64,000 bases of DNA from positions 77,033,551-77,097,550 of the forward strand of contig CM045761.1 in NCBI GenBank assembly GCA_025200525.1. The letters run 5' to 3'. The position numbers and the translations under genes were made by a program. The DNA comes from Camellia lanceoleosa (Eukaryota; Streptophyta; Magnoliopsida; Ericales; Theaceae). This document shows positions 22,341 to 35,362 of the stretch, piece by piece (position 1 is the first letter of the stretch; each line of letters opens with the position of its first letter). Below the pieces are notes generated by a model that searched no databases, was not told the DNA's origin, and saw only the letters and a list, made by a program, of their open reading frames with translations.

Positions 22341-24190
22341 GTTGTGTTTGGTAGAGTTTTGTAAATGTGATTTAAGAATTGAGTTGTATTTTGAGTTTTT
22401 GAGTTTTAGAATTATGATTTGAGTGTAGAAAATTTGTTTGGTTATGATTTTTGAATAGAGTGTTGAAATGAGATTTGAATTGAAGCTGGAATTAAGATTT
22501 GAAAGTTTGATGTGGCATGTAAAAGAAGAAAATGTGTTTGGTTATGAATTTTGGAAATAGTTTCAAACTGTAATTTAAATTGTTATAACCCATAATCAAA
22601 CACATAACTCGTAACTGTATTGAGCCTATTCATCAACATTCATAACCAAACTCTTTTTTCAATACAAATCAATAAATTAATTAATAATTTTGCTCCCAAT
22701 TATTAATTCGTTTTAATAAAAAAAAAATCGAATGAAAATTTTGTTCGTATAATTTGGCTCCAAATAAATTTTTGATTCAAATAATTATGACCCAATTCTT
22801 TTTTTCTTGTTAATTTTTTTTCATTTCAATTTATGTTTTAAATTAATTTATTTTCCAATTACATTTGTTTGCAAATAATTTTTTTTTCCAATAATTTTTT
22901 GGCACTTAGTTTCGATTTATTCCATAAATTTTTTTCCAATGCATTTATTTTCATTTAATTTATATTGTCACTCCCTAGTTTGCATTGTATTATTGTTTGT
23001 AAATATTTTTTTTCAACACCATCATGGACTTGTTGTTGGTCATATGCACACACCGTCTACCTACTTCACCTACCCAATCTACTCGCCTAATTCATTCCCT
23101 CCATCACCTACCTCATTGCAACACCCATCTATATACACTTCGTCCTCCTCTATATACACTTCGTCCTCCTCCACCAAGGCAGCACCAAATACACTTCCTG
23201 CTCCTGAACCAAGGCACCAGCCAACATACAAGATCAACATAATTGATATTCCCCTCCCAACACAGTCTCTATCCACTAAACATTCAAACTTCTACCTTCA
23301 AAAGACTTATATCCACTGGATGTCTGACTGAGCAAGGCAACAACACAACCAGCAAGGCGGCGACAGAGGGCAGCAGCCAAATACAGCAACAGGGGGCCGA
23401 CCGGTGGGTTGATCGGCTGGTCAACCGATTTCTGTATTTTTTTTTCCTTCCTCGCAATGTCCATATCTCACTTCATACCAGTTTAGATGGAGCGGGGGTT
23501 CACAGACATTGTTGCGATTTGCGGGCCTTGCACACTTCTGATCTAAGAATGGGAAGAAGACGACCCGTAAATACAACTCATGAAGGCTGAATTTCAAAGT
23601 TCAGAGAACGCTTTTCAGAGAATGCTTTTTAGAATTTCAGCGTGCTTTCCCGTGAAGGTATTTAGTGTTAGAATTATTGCTGATCCATATTTTGGACCGT
23701 TGAAATTGTGTGCTGCAAAGAAACGGGGGGAAATCGTTGCTAAAAAATAAACAGAGTTGTATTTTGAATTGTGTGCTAGAATTATGATTTGAGTTCTGTA
23801 TCCAAACGTGAAGTGCAAAACGTGGTTTGAAAATATACTTCCAGAACACTTCCAAACAAAGCGTAAGAATTTATGATTAATTATGATCTAAAATATAATT
23901 AAATTAAAATTTAAGAGTTATGGTAAATAATTAAGGATTTAGAATTAATTGTGATCTAAAATATAATTAAATAAAAATAAAAAGTTAAAGAATTACAATA
24001 AATAACTAAGAATTTATGATTAATTATGATTTAATTGAATTAATATTAAACATTACAAATTTTGTGAATGAAAGAGAAAAGAGAAAAAAAAAATAATAGA
24101 AAGGTATTAGATTCAATAATATTATAGTCATTTCATATCTATAGTTAGCAACGTTAAGGGATGCACTTTAATCTAAAATTATATAAGAAC
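22341..24190. other. Repeat-bearing AT-rich region, MITE-like pieces
   Basis: Words such as GTGTTTGGTTATGA and TAATCAAACACATAACT occur in inverted orientation at 22345-22640, typical of hAT-like MITEs. A ~65-bp AT-rich unit around GATCTAAAATATAATTAAAT occurs at about 22292, 23884 and 23951, so an older tandem repeat seems to be split by an insertion of about 1.5 kb. The proline/serine-rich open frame at 22939-23331 (YTSSSSIYTSSSS, from a repeated CTTCGTCCTCCTC word) matches no known family and I do not call it a gene. Confidence 0.35.
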
Positions 24191-24285
24191 TTGGGAGATG
24201 CACCAATAAATCTCAGATTCTAATCTTTTGATCCATTTAGTCCTAACTTTAATTTGTAAACCAACAAGTCCCATCCCAATGTTAA

Positions 24286-26190
24286 AGACTAAGTTACCCA
24301 TGTTTTATGATGCAAAGTAAGGGTCATTATGGGTTTTGTTGATGTTGAATTTACGTGAATGCCCCAAATATGCTCCAAAGTGAATATTGGTTTCCCTCCG
24401 AAGCAATCGAAACAAAAGAGACGTAATAGGAAATTTGTGCTTTGTTTCGATGTTAATGGGATATTGGTTGGTGTGTTGATGATCTATGTGTAATGGGTAT
24501 ACGTTGATTAGGTGTGGATTGGTACTCTGAGTTGAGCATTCCTTTTCTTCATAAACCATAGGAACATACAAAGCCTCCCATTTTGGCCAGACGTTTACGT
24601 TGTGAATTGGGAGAGGCCGTCGCGACGTTGCATAGTAGTGTGAAAAGAAAACAACCTCCAGTCGTTGTCACCAGTGATTGTGACATCACAAATGACGTCG
24701 GGTAAGTTGTTTCATTGTGTATGTAAAGTAAATGATATATTCGGCGTTGTTCAGATTGAGTTCTGGAAGTGTTTTGAAGTGTATTATACTTCGTTGAAAT
24801 GTGTAAAGTGTTGATGTTATTGAGTAGTGTTGATGGTCGGGACAACGAAATGTGGGTTGAATGTAATGGGGCTTGGGTGCAAACGTTTGTTACATAATTT
24901 TTTTCTTTTTAATTCCACATGAAATGTGGTAATTGTGTTTTGGATTCCTTTATGTCGTTGTTGTGTTTTGTTAACTGGTTATGTTAATTTGTGATTGGGG
25001 TTTGTTGGTATGGGGGTATGTACATATGACGGTATTTACACATTAATGGTTATGGTAATTTGTTAACAATTCCTCTGTTTTTTATTTGATGTACATTAGA
25101 TTATGGTAATGTGTTCTGACTATGTCATTTGTAGAATTAGGAGTTTTGCGTAGTTTACAGTGTTGTGCAATGTTGGTATGTGATCACGTTCTGGATCGTA
25201 ATAGTATTAGGAGGTTTGAGGTGTGAGGTTGTAGTAGTTGATTGTGTTGTGGGGTTATGCCGTTCATGCGTGGTTGTTGTGATGTTTGTAGGGTTGGATT
25301 TGATTAGTACTAGTTTATGAACATTACTTGTTTTGAAAATACATGATGTACATACATGCTATTTGAATGCAATGTGACGGCCTTACAATAATCTACTGAA
25401 AATTATTACACGAAATACGGACTTACGATATGCAATGCTTTGCTATGTGTTGAGATTCTGTGGAGTAGGTAGTAGTGGACGTATTTGTTTGTGGAAGTGC
25501 GTATGTTGTTGTGTGCACAAGATTGCCCTTGCATGAACATCGTTCTATCCTTTTAAATGTTGTTGTCATTTAGATTGAATGTGTATAATGTGGTTGTTAT
25601 TTTAAAATTTAAATCTTTGCTATGTGAGCGTAATGTTCTTGGAAAAAGTCATGCTGATATAAGGATGTGTATCTATTGAATACAATATTGGTGATGTGTA
25701 TATCAAATTGACACACATAAAATGTTATCAACATTTGCACGTAAAGAAGGAGATTGTCATAGGCTCTGTAGGCACATTCTGGGACCGGGCTTCAAAAACA
25801 TATGCATTATGTGACCAAAACAATGTAATGCGTGCATGCTTGAGGAAATAAAAATTATAATGTAACACTACAATACACAATGGTAATACTTTGTACATAC
25901 ACACAGTTACAAAGAGATACTTATGGATGACATATGATGTAGGTAATCTATGCTTACACCGATGTCTTGATAGAAGTGCAGAGGAACGTGGCTGGAAGAA
26001 CAGAATATGGGGACATGACATACGTGTTTAGTAGTGTGTGTTCGGTACGTAAACACCCCTTATGAAAATAGACGTTGACAACATTGCAAAACAAGTGACT
26101 AAATTGACATATAACATATGTGCAAGACATGATGAGGAATATGAGCGCGTTATCGAGGACTAAGTGCTTAAACATTCAAATGAAGGCAGC
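24286..26190. other. Non-coding interior of the MULE
   Basis: The composition is TG-rich on the plus strand, with many GTTG/TGTG words. No domain was recognised in any frame. It probably represents intron and leader sequence, or decayed N-terminal exons, of the plus-strand Ulp1-type gene. Confidence 0.35.
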
Positions 26191-26203
26191 AAGAGCTTGT
26201 AGG

Positions 26204-26869
26204 TACACAATGTACCCGATATACCATGCAAACCATTGGACTGTCATGGTGTATGATGCAGAAAGCGGTGAATGGAAACATTACAATTCCATGAGGTGAA
26301 GACGTGGGGTTCGAGATGAGCATTACAACGAGGCTCTAAAAGTGGTAAGTGTGCCAGTGGTTTTTGTTAGCTGAATATGTTTCCATGTTTGACACGTGAG
26401 GGTGTGTTTGTTTTGTTCATACATGTCGAACATTAATTGATTGACAACAGACTAACATACCAAAAAATTGAATGCCAGAAACAATGGGTGGCCAACCACT
26501 ATACCAATTTTGTGAAGCCTAGGGTTGGAACGAAAGATATTCAGGTGGATCACGTTGATGGCACTCTTGTGTCAATTGTGGATTGCTCGCAACAAGTGCC
26601 GGAGTCGCAAGTGTTGTTTGTTCCACTTTGTATTTTTTTGTGTTAATAAATTGGTTAGTGTGATGTTGTGGTGGTCATGTGCCTGTAGGTTAGACTGCGG
26701 AATTGTTGTGTGTTTCATTGTCCAATAGTACATTCACAGGATGGAAATCAACGGCATGATGGATGGGGTCACCTCTACTGGTCTACGCGCTGCAGTAGTT
26801 AAGATGTTTTTGAACGAACCAACAAGAGGACTTCGTGCCGGGATGTTAAGTGTTGAGAATCACCATTAG
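26204..26869 (+). pseudogene. Ulp1-like (C48) cysteine protease, MULE-borne
   Basis: Exon-like segments on the plus strand encode IYHANHWTVMVYDAESGEWK, with the catalytic His of the HW motif and the Asp in VYDAE. After a GTAAGT donor and a TTGACAACAG acceptor comes a segment ending in DCSQQVPES. After another intron (acceptor CCTGTAG), LDCGIVVCFIVQ supplies the catalytic Cys in D-C-G. The His-Asp-Gln-Cys order is that of Ulp1/SENP SUMO proteases. MULE-borne copies are common in plants; their role in transposition is unknown. An in-frame TAG after FIVQ and a TGA after YNSMR disable it. The upstream half was not found. Confidence 0.6.
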
Positions 26870-27972
26870 CAACACCCCCAATCACTCCTTCCCTTCCTCT
26901 CCCCCCCCCAATTGTTCATTTTGTTTTGTTGGTAATGGCGTAAATAATTATTTTTTGGTTAGTAACTAGTATTCGTTGATGTCGTATATGTGGTAGGTTA
27001 TTTTATTTTGTGTCGAAAAGTCTTGGTTTTCGTCGTGTTGGATTAATTGTTTGAACATTTTGGAGTCGTTTATCTGGTTTTGAACAGTTATCATTATTTT
27101 TGAAGCACCCTAATGTGGGTTGATTAATTTGGTTTCAATACCTTTTTTTTTTTTTTTTTTTTAACATTGATGTGCATATTTCAATTGCATTGGTTAGTTA
27201 CTTGTTTCATGACTCGTTGATCGGTTCGGAGATGTTTTTTCATGGGTTTGTTATGGTAATAGATGAACACAATGGTTGTTTTGTTTTGATAATAGACGGT
27301 TCTAGGTTCGGTTTTAAATAGTTGGTTTGCTGGTGTTAGTATGTTGTTTGGCTGATGTGGAGTGACTTGGAATTGTAGTTGACGGATACATCCTAGGTTG
27401 GTTTTTTGATATAGCTAATCATCAATCTTGGGCTGTTAACGTAGAGTCAATAACATTGACTGTGAGATGAAGAAAAAGATTAATTTATGCTCGAATTGGG
27501 AACACATGGTAATGTTACTGAATGGCCAGTCAAGGAAAAAACAAACCAGCCAACAAAATAATGGGCCACCAAGTTTCAATGTGGAACTTAACCCATCAAA
27601 CAAAACAACATACTGGCATAGTGTAAAAAGAGCTACGTCATTCAGGTTACAACAAAAACCTGGTATCGTAATAAATTCAATTAATGTGTTTTCGATGATG
27701 TTAGCTACTGTAATTCAGAATACCAACATGGAGTATACCATAAGTGTGTTGAAAATCGTGAATGGGCAACAATTACGCAGTGTATGGAATGGGATAAATA
27801 TGAAAGGGAATGGTGTGCATTTGGACATCATGTTGTCAAAGCACATTTATTAACATTGTAAACACAATCAGTGTTTCCCCAAGCAAACAAACATTTAAAA
27901 AAAATTGACACCAAAATGGGCTTTGTAACAAACCCAATTTTTGGGCCAATAAATTAAGGAAACACTGGCCAT
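26870..27972. other. Spacer between the convergent MULE genes
   Basis: Mostly TG/T-rich non-coding DNA, with a T-run at about 27147-27162. A 128-codon open frame on the plus strand at 27467-27853 (CSNWEHMVMLLNGQSRKK...) has no family I recognise. I treat it as unassigned. Confidence 0.35.
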
Positions 27973-30559
27973 CTATATTGGCTCTTTACATGTCTTCATA
28001 TTATGGTTGCCCAACTTTCCGCACCGACCACACTGAATACACTGAACTACTTCGTCCCTTGATGGAATCCTCTTTCTTTTGGGCCTACCTGGCGGATGCT
28101 TAACTATTGGCGACATAATCATGTAGTCAGCTGTTGTGGCAGATGGCTTGTCCATAGTTGGAATAGGATATTTCATTCCACTGGACGATGATTTGAATGT
28201 TTCAATGTGAAAAGCATGGTCTATCGATTCATGAATGTCTAGCTCACTATTACGAAATGCGATGACGGCATGGGAACATGGGAACTTGTTTATCTGCCAC
28301 TGAAAACAAGAACACGTTTATTTGGCCACATCCACCAACACTGACGGATGAGAGTGGACTTCGTACACATTGTCATTAGCCTGGCTAACACACCACGACC
28401 TGCTATCATTGTATGTCATTGCTAGTTTGCTATCCCATTTTGGACATATTACACCGGCTCATTTTGTGCATCTAATTTTGCGTTCTACCATCTGCTCCAT
28501 GATTTGCCCCTTACCATATCAACCAGTCTAGTGATAGGAAGATGTCAAGCATCGCTAACCCAAATGTTAAATGACTCAGCAGCGTTAGAACACATTTCAC
28601 CGTACCGTTGGCCCCTGTGAAATAACCAATATGGTTGCAAACAAAGAACAGAAATAGCAACAAACACACAGCTAATTAACACAACACATTGGCCAAAGTG
28701 TAAACTACCTGAAATATGCGTTGGCCTAGTGTTTGGGATGCAAGTCTTTCTTAAAATCATTAATCTCAACCGGGCTGCACTTCTTTAATACCTCCAATTT
28801 CTCGTTGAAACAACTAACAGTGGGTGCGTAAGCACATTCGCGTAATTTGCACAGCAAGCCAATTTTGTGTGAAGCATTAACGTATTTTATTCGGTCTTGT
28901 AATTTCATTTGAAGGTGAAACAAACAATATCCATGATGTGCAGAGGGGAATATGTTGGGCATAGATTGCAACAACCCAATGTGGCGGTCAGATATGAACA
29001 TAAGCGTCCAGACATCACCGATAACTTCTTTCAAATTCCGAAGAAACCATTCCCAGTTAGCTGAATTTTCGGAATCAACAATAGCAAACGCAGCAGGAAA
29101 CAAACCTACAGACATAGCATGAAACCATATGGTATAACAAAAATATGTTATAGTCAAATTTGCAATGTGTCATTTTTTGTAACTATCTGTACAATGCATA
29201 TGTGATCAACTATAACAAACCTGCAATAAGCATGTCAATATGTTTTAAATTACCATTTGCTGTCAATCTCATGGCATCCCATTAGTACATGGGGTAATTT
29301 TGCGGCAAATTTACATTGTAAACATATTAGATGGGCCACCATGTGACTAGTTACACATGGGACAAAAAAATAAATACACAACGGTACCTTGATTTTTGTC
29401 TTTTTCGGTAGCGGCAAGCAAATTACCCTTGAACCTGCCTTTGAGGAATGTTCTGTCCAGGAAGAGCAAAGGCCGACAATAATTGAACCCATCTATACAA
29501 GCACGGAACGATATGAAATACTGAACGAACCTCTCACTTTTTTTATCAACTTCATGAGTAATGTAACTGTTTGGATTTTTTTCCATAATTGATTCCCTGT
29601 GCCACCTGAGTTGGTCGAACGACATAGTGTGATCCCCATAAACTTCATCCCTCACTTTCTCGACACCCAACCATGCTACCCGGTAACTAATGCCCAATCC
29701 ATAGTCCTTTTTTAAATCAAACTCCACATCTATGGGACGTACCAACGGCTGTCTACGCACCCGATCTACCACAACAGAAGACACCAACTCAGACCCCATA
29801 CACGGGTTCCTATAAGTCGACACTGCTGCACCACAAGTATGCACACCATCAAACCTCTTAACACATAACACCCCGCTCAATGGTAGCACCCTCGCATGAA
29901 CTGACCAAGCGCAACCCATATCCGCTGCAAACTTGCACACTATAGTAATACGAACCGAATCATTTTTAACATACTTGAATTGGAATCCATGTTCCACAGC
30001 ATACTTGCATAGAACTTCACGGAATTCATTGGCACTTCCGTCGAAACATTGACCCACATGGGTAATCCCATACGCCCGTTAAGCGGACAAAAAATATCTT
30101 TGACCTATTAGGGCAATATGTTGGTAACAAATCCGTTTCATCTTCCACATCGAAATTCAGACTACCATGGGAACTCACACCATCCTCTGCGTAATGAACC
30201 ACCCCAACATTGCCCCCCGCCCTAACACTTCGTGCCTGAATTAGGACATTAATGTGATTTAACCCAAATGACTTACCAAGACACAACATATTTTGAATAT
30301 TGTCATCGCTATCCACCTTAAACTTCTTATACCCGGAAACGTCAAACAACATACACACCGCCCCCAGTACCAAACCATCAAATTTCCTGCAAATATGATC
30401 AATCAACTGTGCGAATGTCAACTCATATTGCAATCGAACAATAACATTGGTTTGTCCGTACGTGCACACCAACAATATACCATCCTTCATACCTGCAACA
30501 CCAACATTTCTGATCCGGTTACGTAAAATACAACACAACAAAATGCATTTCAGGTGCAT
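27973..30559 (-). pseudogene. MuDR-type transposase, multi-exon, broken
   Basis: The order on the minus strand is as follows. An N-terminal PB1-like segment (30026-30559) precedes the MuDR N-terminal domain (GQCFDGSANEFREVLCKYA, YVKNDSVRITIVCK). The DDE core has Asp in FLDRTFLKGRFKG, Asp in MFISDRHIGLLQS and Glu in CSNAAESFNIWV. A SWIM zinc finger (CSCFQWQINKFPCSHAVIAF, about 28250-28313) and a CCHC knuckle (CGRCGKLGNHNMKTC) complete the family layout. Introns at 29106-29387 and 28615-28708 keep GT/AG borders and phase. Stops include TAG after HPKH, TGA after WVSDA, two more before the SWIM finger, and frameshifts near 30060 and 28510. It would have cut and joined the element ends in the nucleus. 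Confidence 0.85.
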
Positions 30560-32050
30560 ACACGTAAAACCAACAATACATATGTGATATTAACATCGTC
30601 GAACACACCCACACACACAAAACACACCGGCGTAAAAACCCAGCAAAAACAATACCACACACCAACCTAACAGCGGCACAAAGCCAACATCATCCACACA
30701 AAAAAATCAGTATAAAACACCAACACAATAAAAGTACTAACTTGTCACAATACAATTGGCGTCAACAGCACCTGATTAACCACAATAAACACCGCCGGAA
30801 ATGAACACATCCACGGATTACAGCCAACGATGAAAAATATGGCCAAAACCCCAGACAATATCCCCACACTCTCTCTCCACAAACAAATGAGATCAATGTT
30901 AACCAATTAACCCGGACTCCCCCACGATAACATTTCCTTATCCCCATAAAAACAGAAACAGTCAATTAGGAAATAACAATCACATAAAGGATATACATGT
31001 AAAATCGAATAGCATCCAACCCATCTAAATAAATCTTACCAAAAAAAAAAAAAAAATAGGACTAACTGGTGTACAAGAAAACTCTCAGGACCAAATGATT
31101 TAACTTTCCTCCATATAGAACTTATGAGTAATTTTTTCTAAGAAGTTTCTAATTATATTTGAATTATACACTGCTGGAAAATTCATTTTTAGCGGCGTTT
31201 AAAAAAGGCCCCTAAAAGTATTAAAAACGTCGCTAATTCTTTTTGCGACGTTAGTATCAAACGCCGACGATGCGACGTCTATAGCTTTATGGTGTTTGAG
31301 AAACGTCGTTATAATAGTATAGGCGGCGTTTTTAAAAACACCGCCAAATGTCCTACCCTAACTGTACTATGACGCCACCATGACATTTAGCGACGTTTTT
31401 GAAAACCCCGTCATAGACATTTGTACATTTTAAAAATTTAGCCGTTGGGGTGGGATATAGTGACGTGTTTTAAACGCCGCCATAGCCTTTTTTTAATTTT
31501 TAAATTGTGCTAATTTTATATGGTTGAACAAAAAAATGCCTGTCAAACAATTATTAAGAACTAATAATTGATGTTTATTAAAATAATAAATAAACTAAGC
31601 TGGAAAACAAAATTAAAAATAAGAAACAAAATTAAAGTTTGAACAATTCATGTTCAGACTTTAAATACATCAATTAAAATCAAAATGGTCTAGAAGTGTA
31701 ATTTGCCCAAAAAAATTAAAAAGGAATAGAAAGCACACTAATATGGCTTATAATATTAAAAATACCACTTGTCTTCCAACTATATCCAAAGATGAGCCTA
31801 AACTATATGCAACAGATGATACATTTGGAACCATGCAGTACACTATAATCCAATTAAACAAGATAAAAAAAATTAGAGGGGGGAAAAAAGTAAAAGAACA
31901 AGAACAAATAAAAAAAGCTTCATCATATTCCCTCCAGTGGCTTTTTCCCTCTCCTCTCACATAAATTCTACATGTAGCAACTTCATATCCATCATGATAA
32001 TCATTCGGAGTTAAATAGCTTCTCACAATCAAAGAGAGTTGGGTTTCAAA

Positions 32051-33761
32051 TTATTCTGTCTTGTCTTCTTCCAAATCACCGTTCGATACCCCGTTGTTTC
32101 CACTGGCTACTAATCCGACTTCAAATGGACTTCGAATATCCTTTGAAGGCATAAGAGATGGTTTTATGAGTGTCAAAGTATTATCATCCTTGTCAAACTC
32201 TTCACTTGCTTCTCCTGAGTAAATATAGCTGCCACATGTGAAAATATTCAATGTGGAGACAAGAAAATAATTGACAACTAATTTTTATAACATAGAATAA
32301 GCCCTCTGCGAGGAGTTTGCAGCTAATTTCTATGTTCCACCATAAAATTGATCGACAGTTGGGGAGATTTTTCCTGGACACTCAAGTCTCTATGAGTTAT
32401 TATGACCTAATGTGACAACAATCATAATACTCACAAATTACGACCTCAAGAATTAGTGATTAGAATAACAATATCATAAATTACAGTCCAATTGTCTAAA
32501 AAAATACCATAACACTTTGTTTGGATTGCGGGTGAGAAAAGAAATGAAATGATTGTGGTCAAACATTTAGGTTAGAAAAGAAGAAATTATTGTATTTTCT
32601 TACTATTATGTTTGGATGAGTAAGACAACAAAATAGGTGATACACGGATATGGGTGGGATTTCTTTTCCTTCCTTCGTATTTTAATGGGCAATCTTGGTA
32701 TTATAGAAATACAATCAATCAGTTTGCTTATCACCAAATCACGCAAGTTTTAGTGAGAAATGAAACCCCTATAAAATAAGCTCTCCCCCTCCCTCTCCCT
32801 CTCTCTCTCACACACACACATAACTTATAAACCAACACAAGAAAAGAGTTTTCTCTCTCCTCATTTCTAATTATTTCTCACCAAATCATCCCATCCAAAC
32901 AGGCTGTAAATGAACGATGATGATAAAAGAATGGTGAATTATAATTGCCAGATACACATGGACATTGTATGAATGATAATGGTCATTATAGAGTGTAAAC
33001 TCTCTTTTCTTCACTAGTTCCCCTTTGAAGCAAAAGGGAACATACGTGCTAAAGACATCATAATAAAAAGCAGTGCACACAAACATATATGCATCATATA
33101 ACTAGAAGCAAGGGTTTGTACCGCATTGAATTCTGAGATGGTGCCCAAAGAGCACAGATGACGCAGAGCAGAGAGAGAGATAGGACTTGCCAGAAGGCAG
33201 GGATGATCCAAGCTTTCTGCCATTGCTCATTATACACTTCCGATGACTTGAAGTAAAGCTGCACAAACAATGTTATACTATAGTGATTACATTGCCAAAG
33301 CTGAAACAGCAAATGACTTAACAAATGGTTGACCATATCTTAAAAACTTCAATGAAAGAAATTGACTGCCAATTGCAACAAATTTTAACAAAGAAGTAGA
33401 TAATGACAGGCCTTTAAACCATTTTTTTCTCCACTGGGATTTTCATCTTGGTCCTCATTCTTGCATTCTACATGGTTCAAATGCTAATAATTTTGTTTGG
33501 TCTCAGCCAGACACTATGTTATTGAGACCTTTTCATCGCAGAGGATGGTTTTTAACAGACCCTTTGTGCTTTCCACTGTCGTATAGTGGTTCATGTTAAA
33601 CACTTGACATTTCTTAACACATTTGAAGATTAATTAAGCCTTATTTCCCAGACAAGAAAAATTACCTCATAGCATATCCAACCTACGGACACAATAACAG
33701 CTATTGCCAAAGCATTAGTGAACTTCCTGTAAATATCTAGTTTTGCCAACATGCGTCGAGC
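32051..33761 (-). pseudogene. Captured C-terminal exons of a lung-7TM receptor gene
   Basis: Three exons lie on the minus strand. Exon A, 33666-33761, contains LDIYRKFTNALAIAVIVSVG. Exon B, 33122-33258, contains QKAWIIPAFWQVLSLSLLCV and CALWAPSQNSM. The last exon, 32051-32228, contains EEFDKDDNTLTLIKPS and ends DLEEDKTE-stop. Each intron has AG and GT borders, and splice phases match (0, then 2). The frame is open to a natural TAA. This is the end of a plant lung-seven-transmembrane-receptor/GOST (TMEM87/GPR107-like) protein: the last two membrane helices and acidic tail. Such proteins work in the Golgi/endomembrane system. The N-terminal luminal domain and first helices are absent, so this is a fragment, not a gene. 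Confidence 0.8.
32515..32903. mobile_element. Probable hAT-like MITE in a captured intron
   Basis: CTTTGTTTGGATTG at the left pairs with CATCCAAACAGG at the right, and GTGAGAAAAGAAATGA pairs with TAATTATTTCTCACC further in. The ~390-bp non-coding block lies in the last intron of the captured lung-7TM fragment. TIRs of this form are usual for hAT-type MITEs. No exact 8-bp target duplication was seen. Confidence 0.4.
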
Positions 33762-35276
33762 CTGCCACATCACATCAATAAACAAATGTTACTTCGGTGG
33801 ATTTTTTTAGAATTCAGGCAGCAATACTTATATCACATATCAATAAAAATAGCAACGTAGGTGTCATTTCAGAATGCAGCGCAACATAAAAGGAAAGTTT
33901 TTTCCCCTCTCTCTGCAGACAGTGAGGCCAATTGAAGCTCAAGCTTACTCCTATAAATTCCAAGGCACAAACAAAAAAATATGCACAAAACAGTTGATTC
34001 ATTACATTGACATTGGCACTATAAAACAGTTGATTCATTATCGTTGCCCCGATTACTGCCTAATCTAGAAATAACTAGAGCAAATCATTGTTTTATTTCA
34101 TTTGAGATCAAATCAGAAATCAGCTTACTACAGAGGGCATGCCAAGGTTCAAACTCATCTATCATCGACACAAATAACATAATAAATAAATAGGGAATGT
34201 GGTTATCACTAGCACTGTATCTGATTGTAGACATGTTTATAAGGATTTATGGAGTTCATAATTATAGGAGTATTCTACTACCAGTGTCAATCTCCACCAT
34301 GGTTTTAGATAACATTTTAGAAGTTTTTTGTTTTTTGGCTTTTTAAGAGTTTTCTTTCCAAATGTTGGAGTCTTTTAGTTATACTTTGTTTCAATTCAGT
34401 TTATTTTACATTTACAGGAATTAAAATGCCCACCAAGCACTTTTTTATTAAGTAGAACTTATCTTCACATTTTTTTTTTCTTCCTATAGAGTATGTTTAA
34501 CCTGATTAAAATACCATATGATATATAGACTAATAAACAAAAATGTTTGACTCCTATTGTTAACAGACAGGAGGGACAATCAAATATTTTTACCCAATGC
34601 AGTTGTTAAATTTGATTAGTGCAAAGGTTGTAGATATTTCCTTCGATTACAGCTTATATACATACAAAGGATTGATTTCACAAACACACACTCGAGTGGA
34701 ATACAAATGAAGGAAGCTATTGTTTGACAATAACACAACTAATGGCAGGTGACTGAGTACTAAAATAATTTGAAAATGAAAATAAAAGTAAGCATATACA
34801 TAAGACAATTATATATAGGAGGAAATATGTGTATCCTGTGTTACATAAAGTCAAAATGAAAATACAACAACACAATTCATCAAGCATTCACATTCAATTT
34901 TCTGACAAGCCCATACTACGGAGGTTAGAGTTACAACCACCAATCAACAAGAAGATTTATTCCTATCCCAGTAACAATGAATAAGAAAAATTGTCAACTA
35001 CAGATTCTAGAACTATAATAGGAGTATGGACATAAATAAAGATATATCAACTACATATTCTAGAACTTAAAAATAACATAATAATAAAGTAAAAACTCCA
35101 GGTTATCCTTACATGAAAAACAGGTAAAAAGCAATGCAAAAGTAGTAGCAGCAACATAAAATAATATACATTTAATAGTAGGATTGTTCTTGCTGCAGTT
35201 GATTGTGGTGGTGGTCAAATAAATAAACAGAAGTACAAAAGGCACATAGATATCTAGAAACATCAAACAAACTTAC

Positions 35277-35362
35277 ATTTGCCAGTCGGAAGGGACAAAA
35301 CTTAGGCTTCCCCCTTCTTCCATACTTGAGCAAATATGCCCTTTCTTGAGAGCAGTAATGGC
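35277..35362 (-). pseudogene. Captured exon of a PRAF (PH-RCC1-FYVE) gene
   Basis: An 86-bp exon on the minus strand is bordered by ACAACAG at its 5' side and GTAAGT at its 3' side. It encodes ITALKKG, then in the next frame AYLLKYGRRGKPKFCPFRLA. This is the opening of the PH domain in plant PRAF/RCC1-FYVE proteins, an unusually conserved stretch. A single missing base after the GG of the glycine codon separates the two parts, so the exon would be 87 bp in an intact gene. Only this exon of the large gene is present. It is embedded in the CACTA between the START and lung-7TM fragments, on the same strand. Confidence 0.8.

Larger units (their letters stand above)
24226..31115. mobile_element. 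Mutator-like element with Ulp1 gene (KI-MULE-like)
   Basis: The region contains a MuDR-type transposase on the minus strand (27973-30559) and a Ulp1/C48-protease-like gene on the plus strand (about 26204-26869). This is the composition of Kaonashi-type MULEs. Candidate terminal inverted repeats are 24226-24275 (ATCCATTTAGTCCTAACTTT) and 31058-31115, whose complement includes ATCATTTGGTCCTGAGAG and CCAGTTAGTCCTAT; similarity is only about 70% by eye. No 9-bp duplication was identified, so the true ends may lie slightly outside. Both genes carry stops, so the copy is not autonomous. Confidence 0.6.

Noticed and set aside
22939..23331. 130-codon frame with serine/proline repeats as a host gene
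   Set aside because: The frame is open mainly because of a repeated CTTCGTCCTCCTC word. It has overlapping open frames on both strands, no domain and no supporting neighbour.
22292..23990. Complete hAT element from the repeated GATCTAAAATATAAT flanks
   Set aside because: The flanking identity is a ~65-bp repeat present three times, longer than any hAT duplication, and clear matching terminal repeats were not found.
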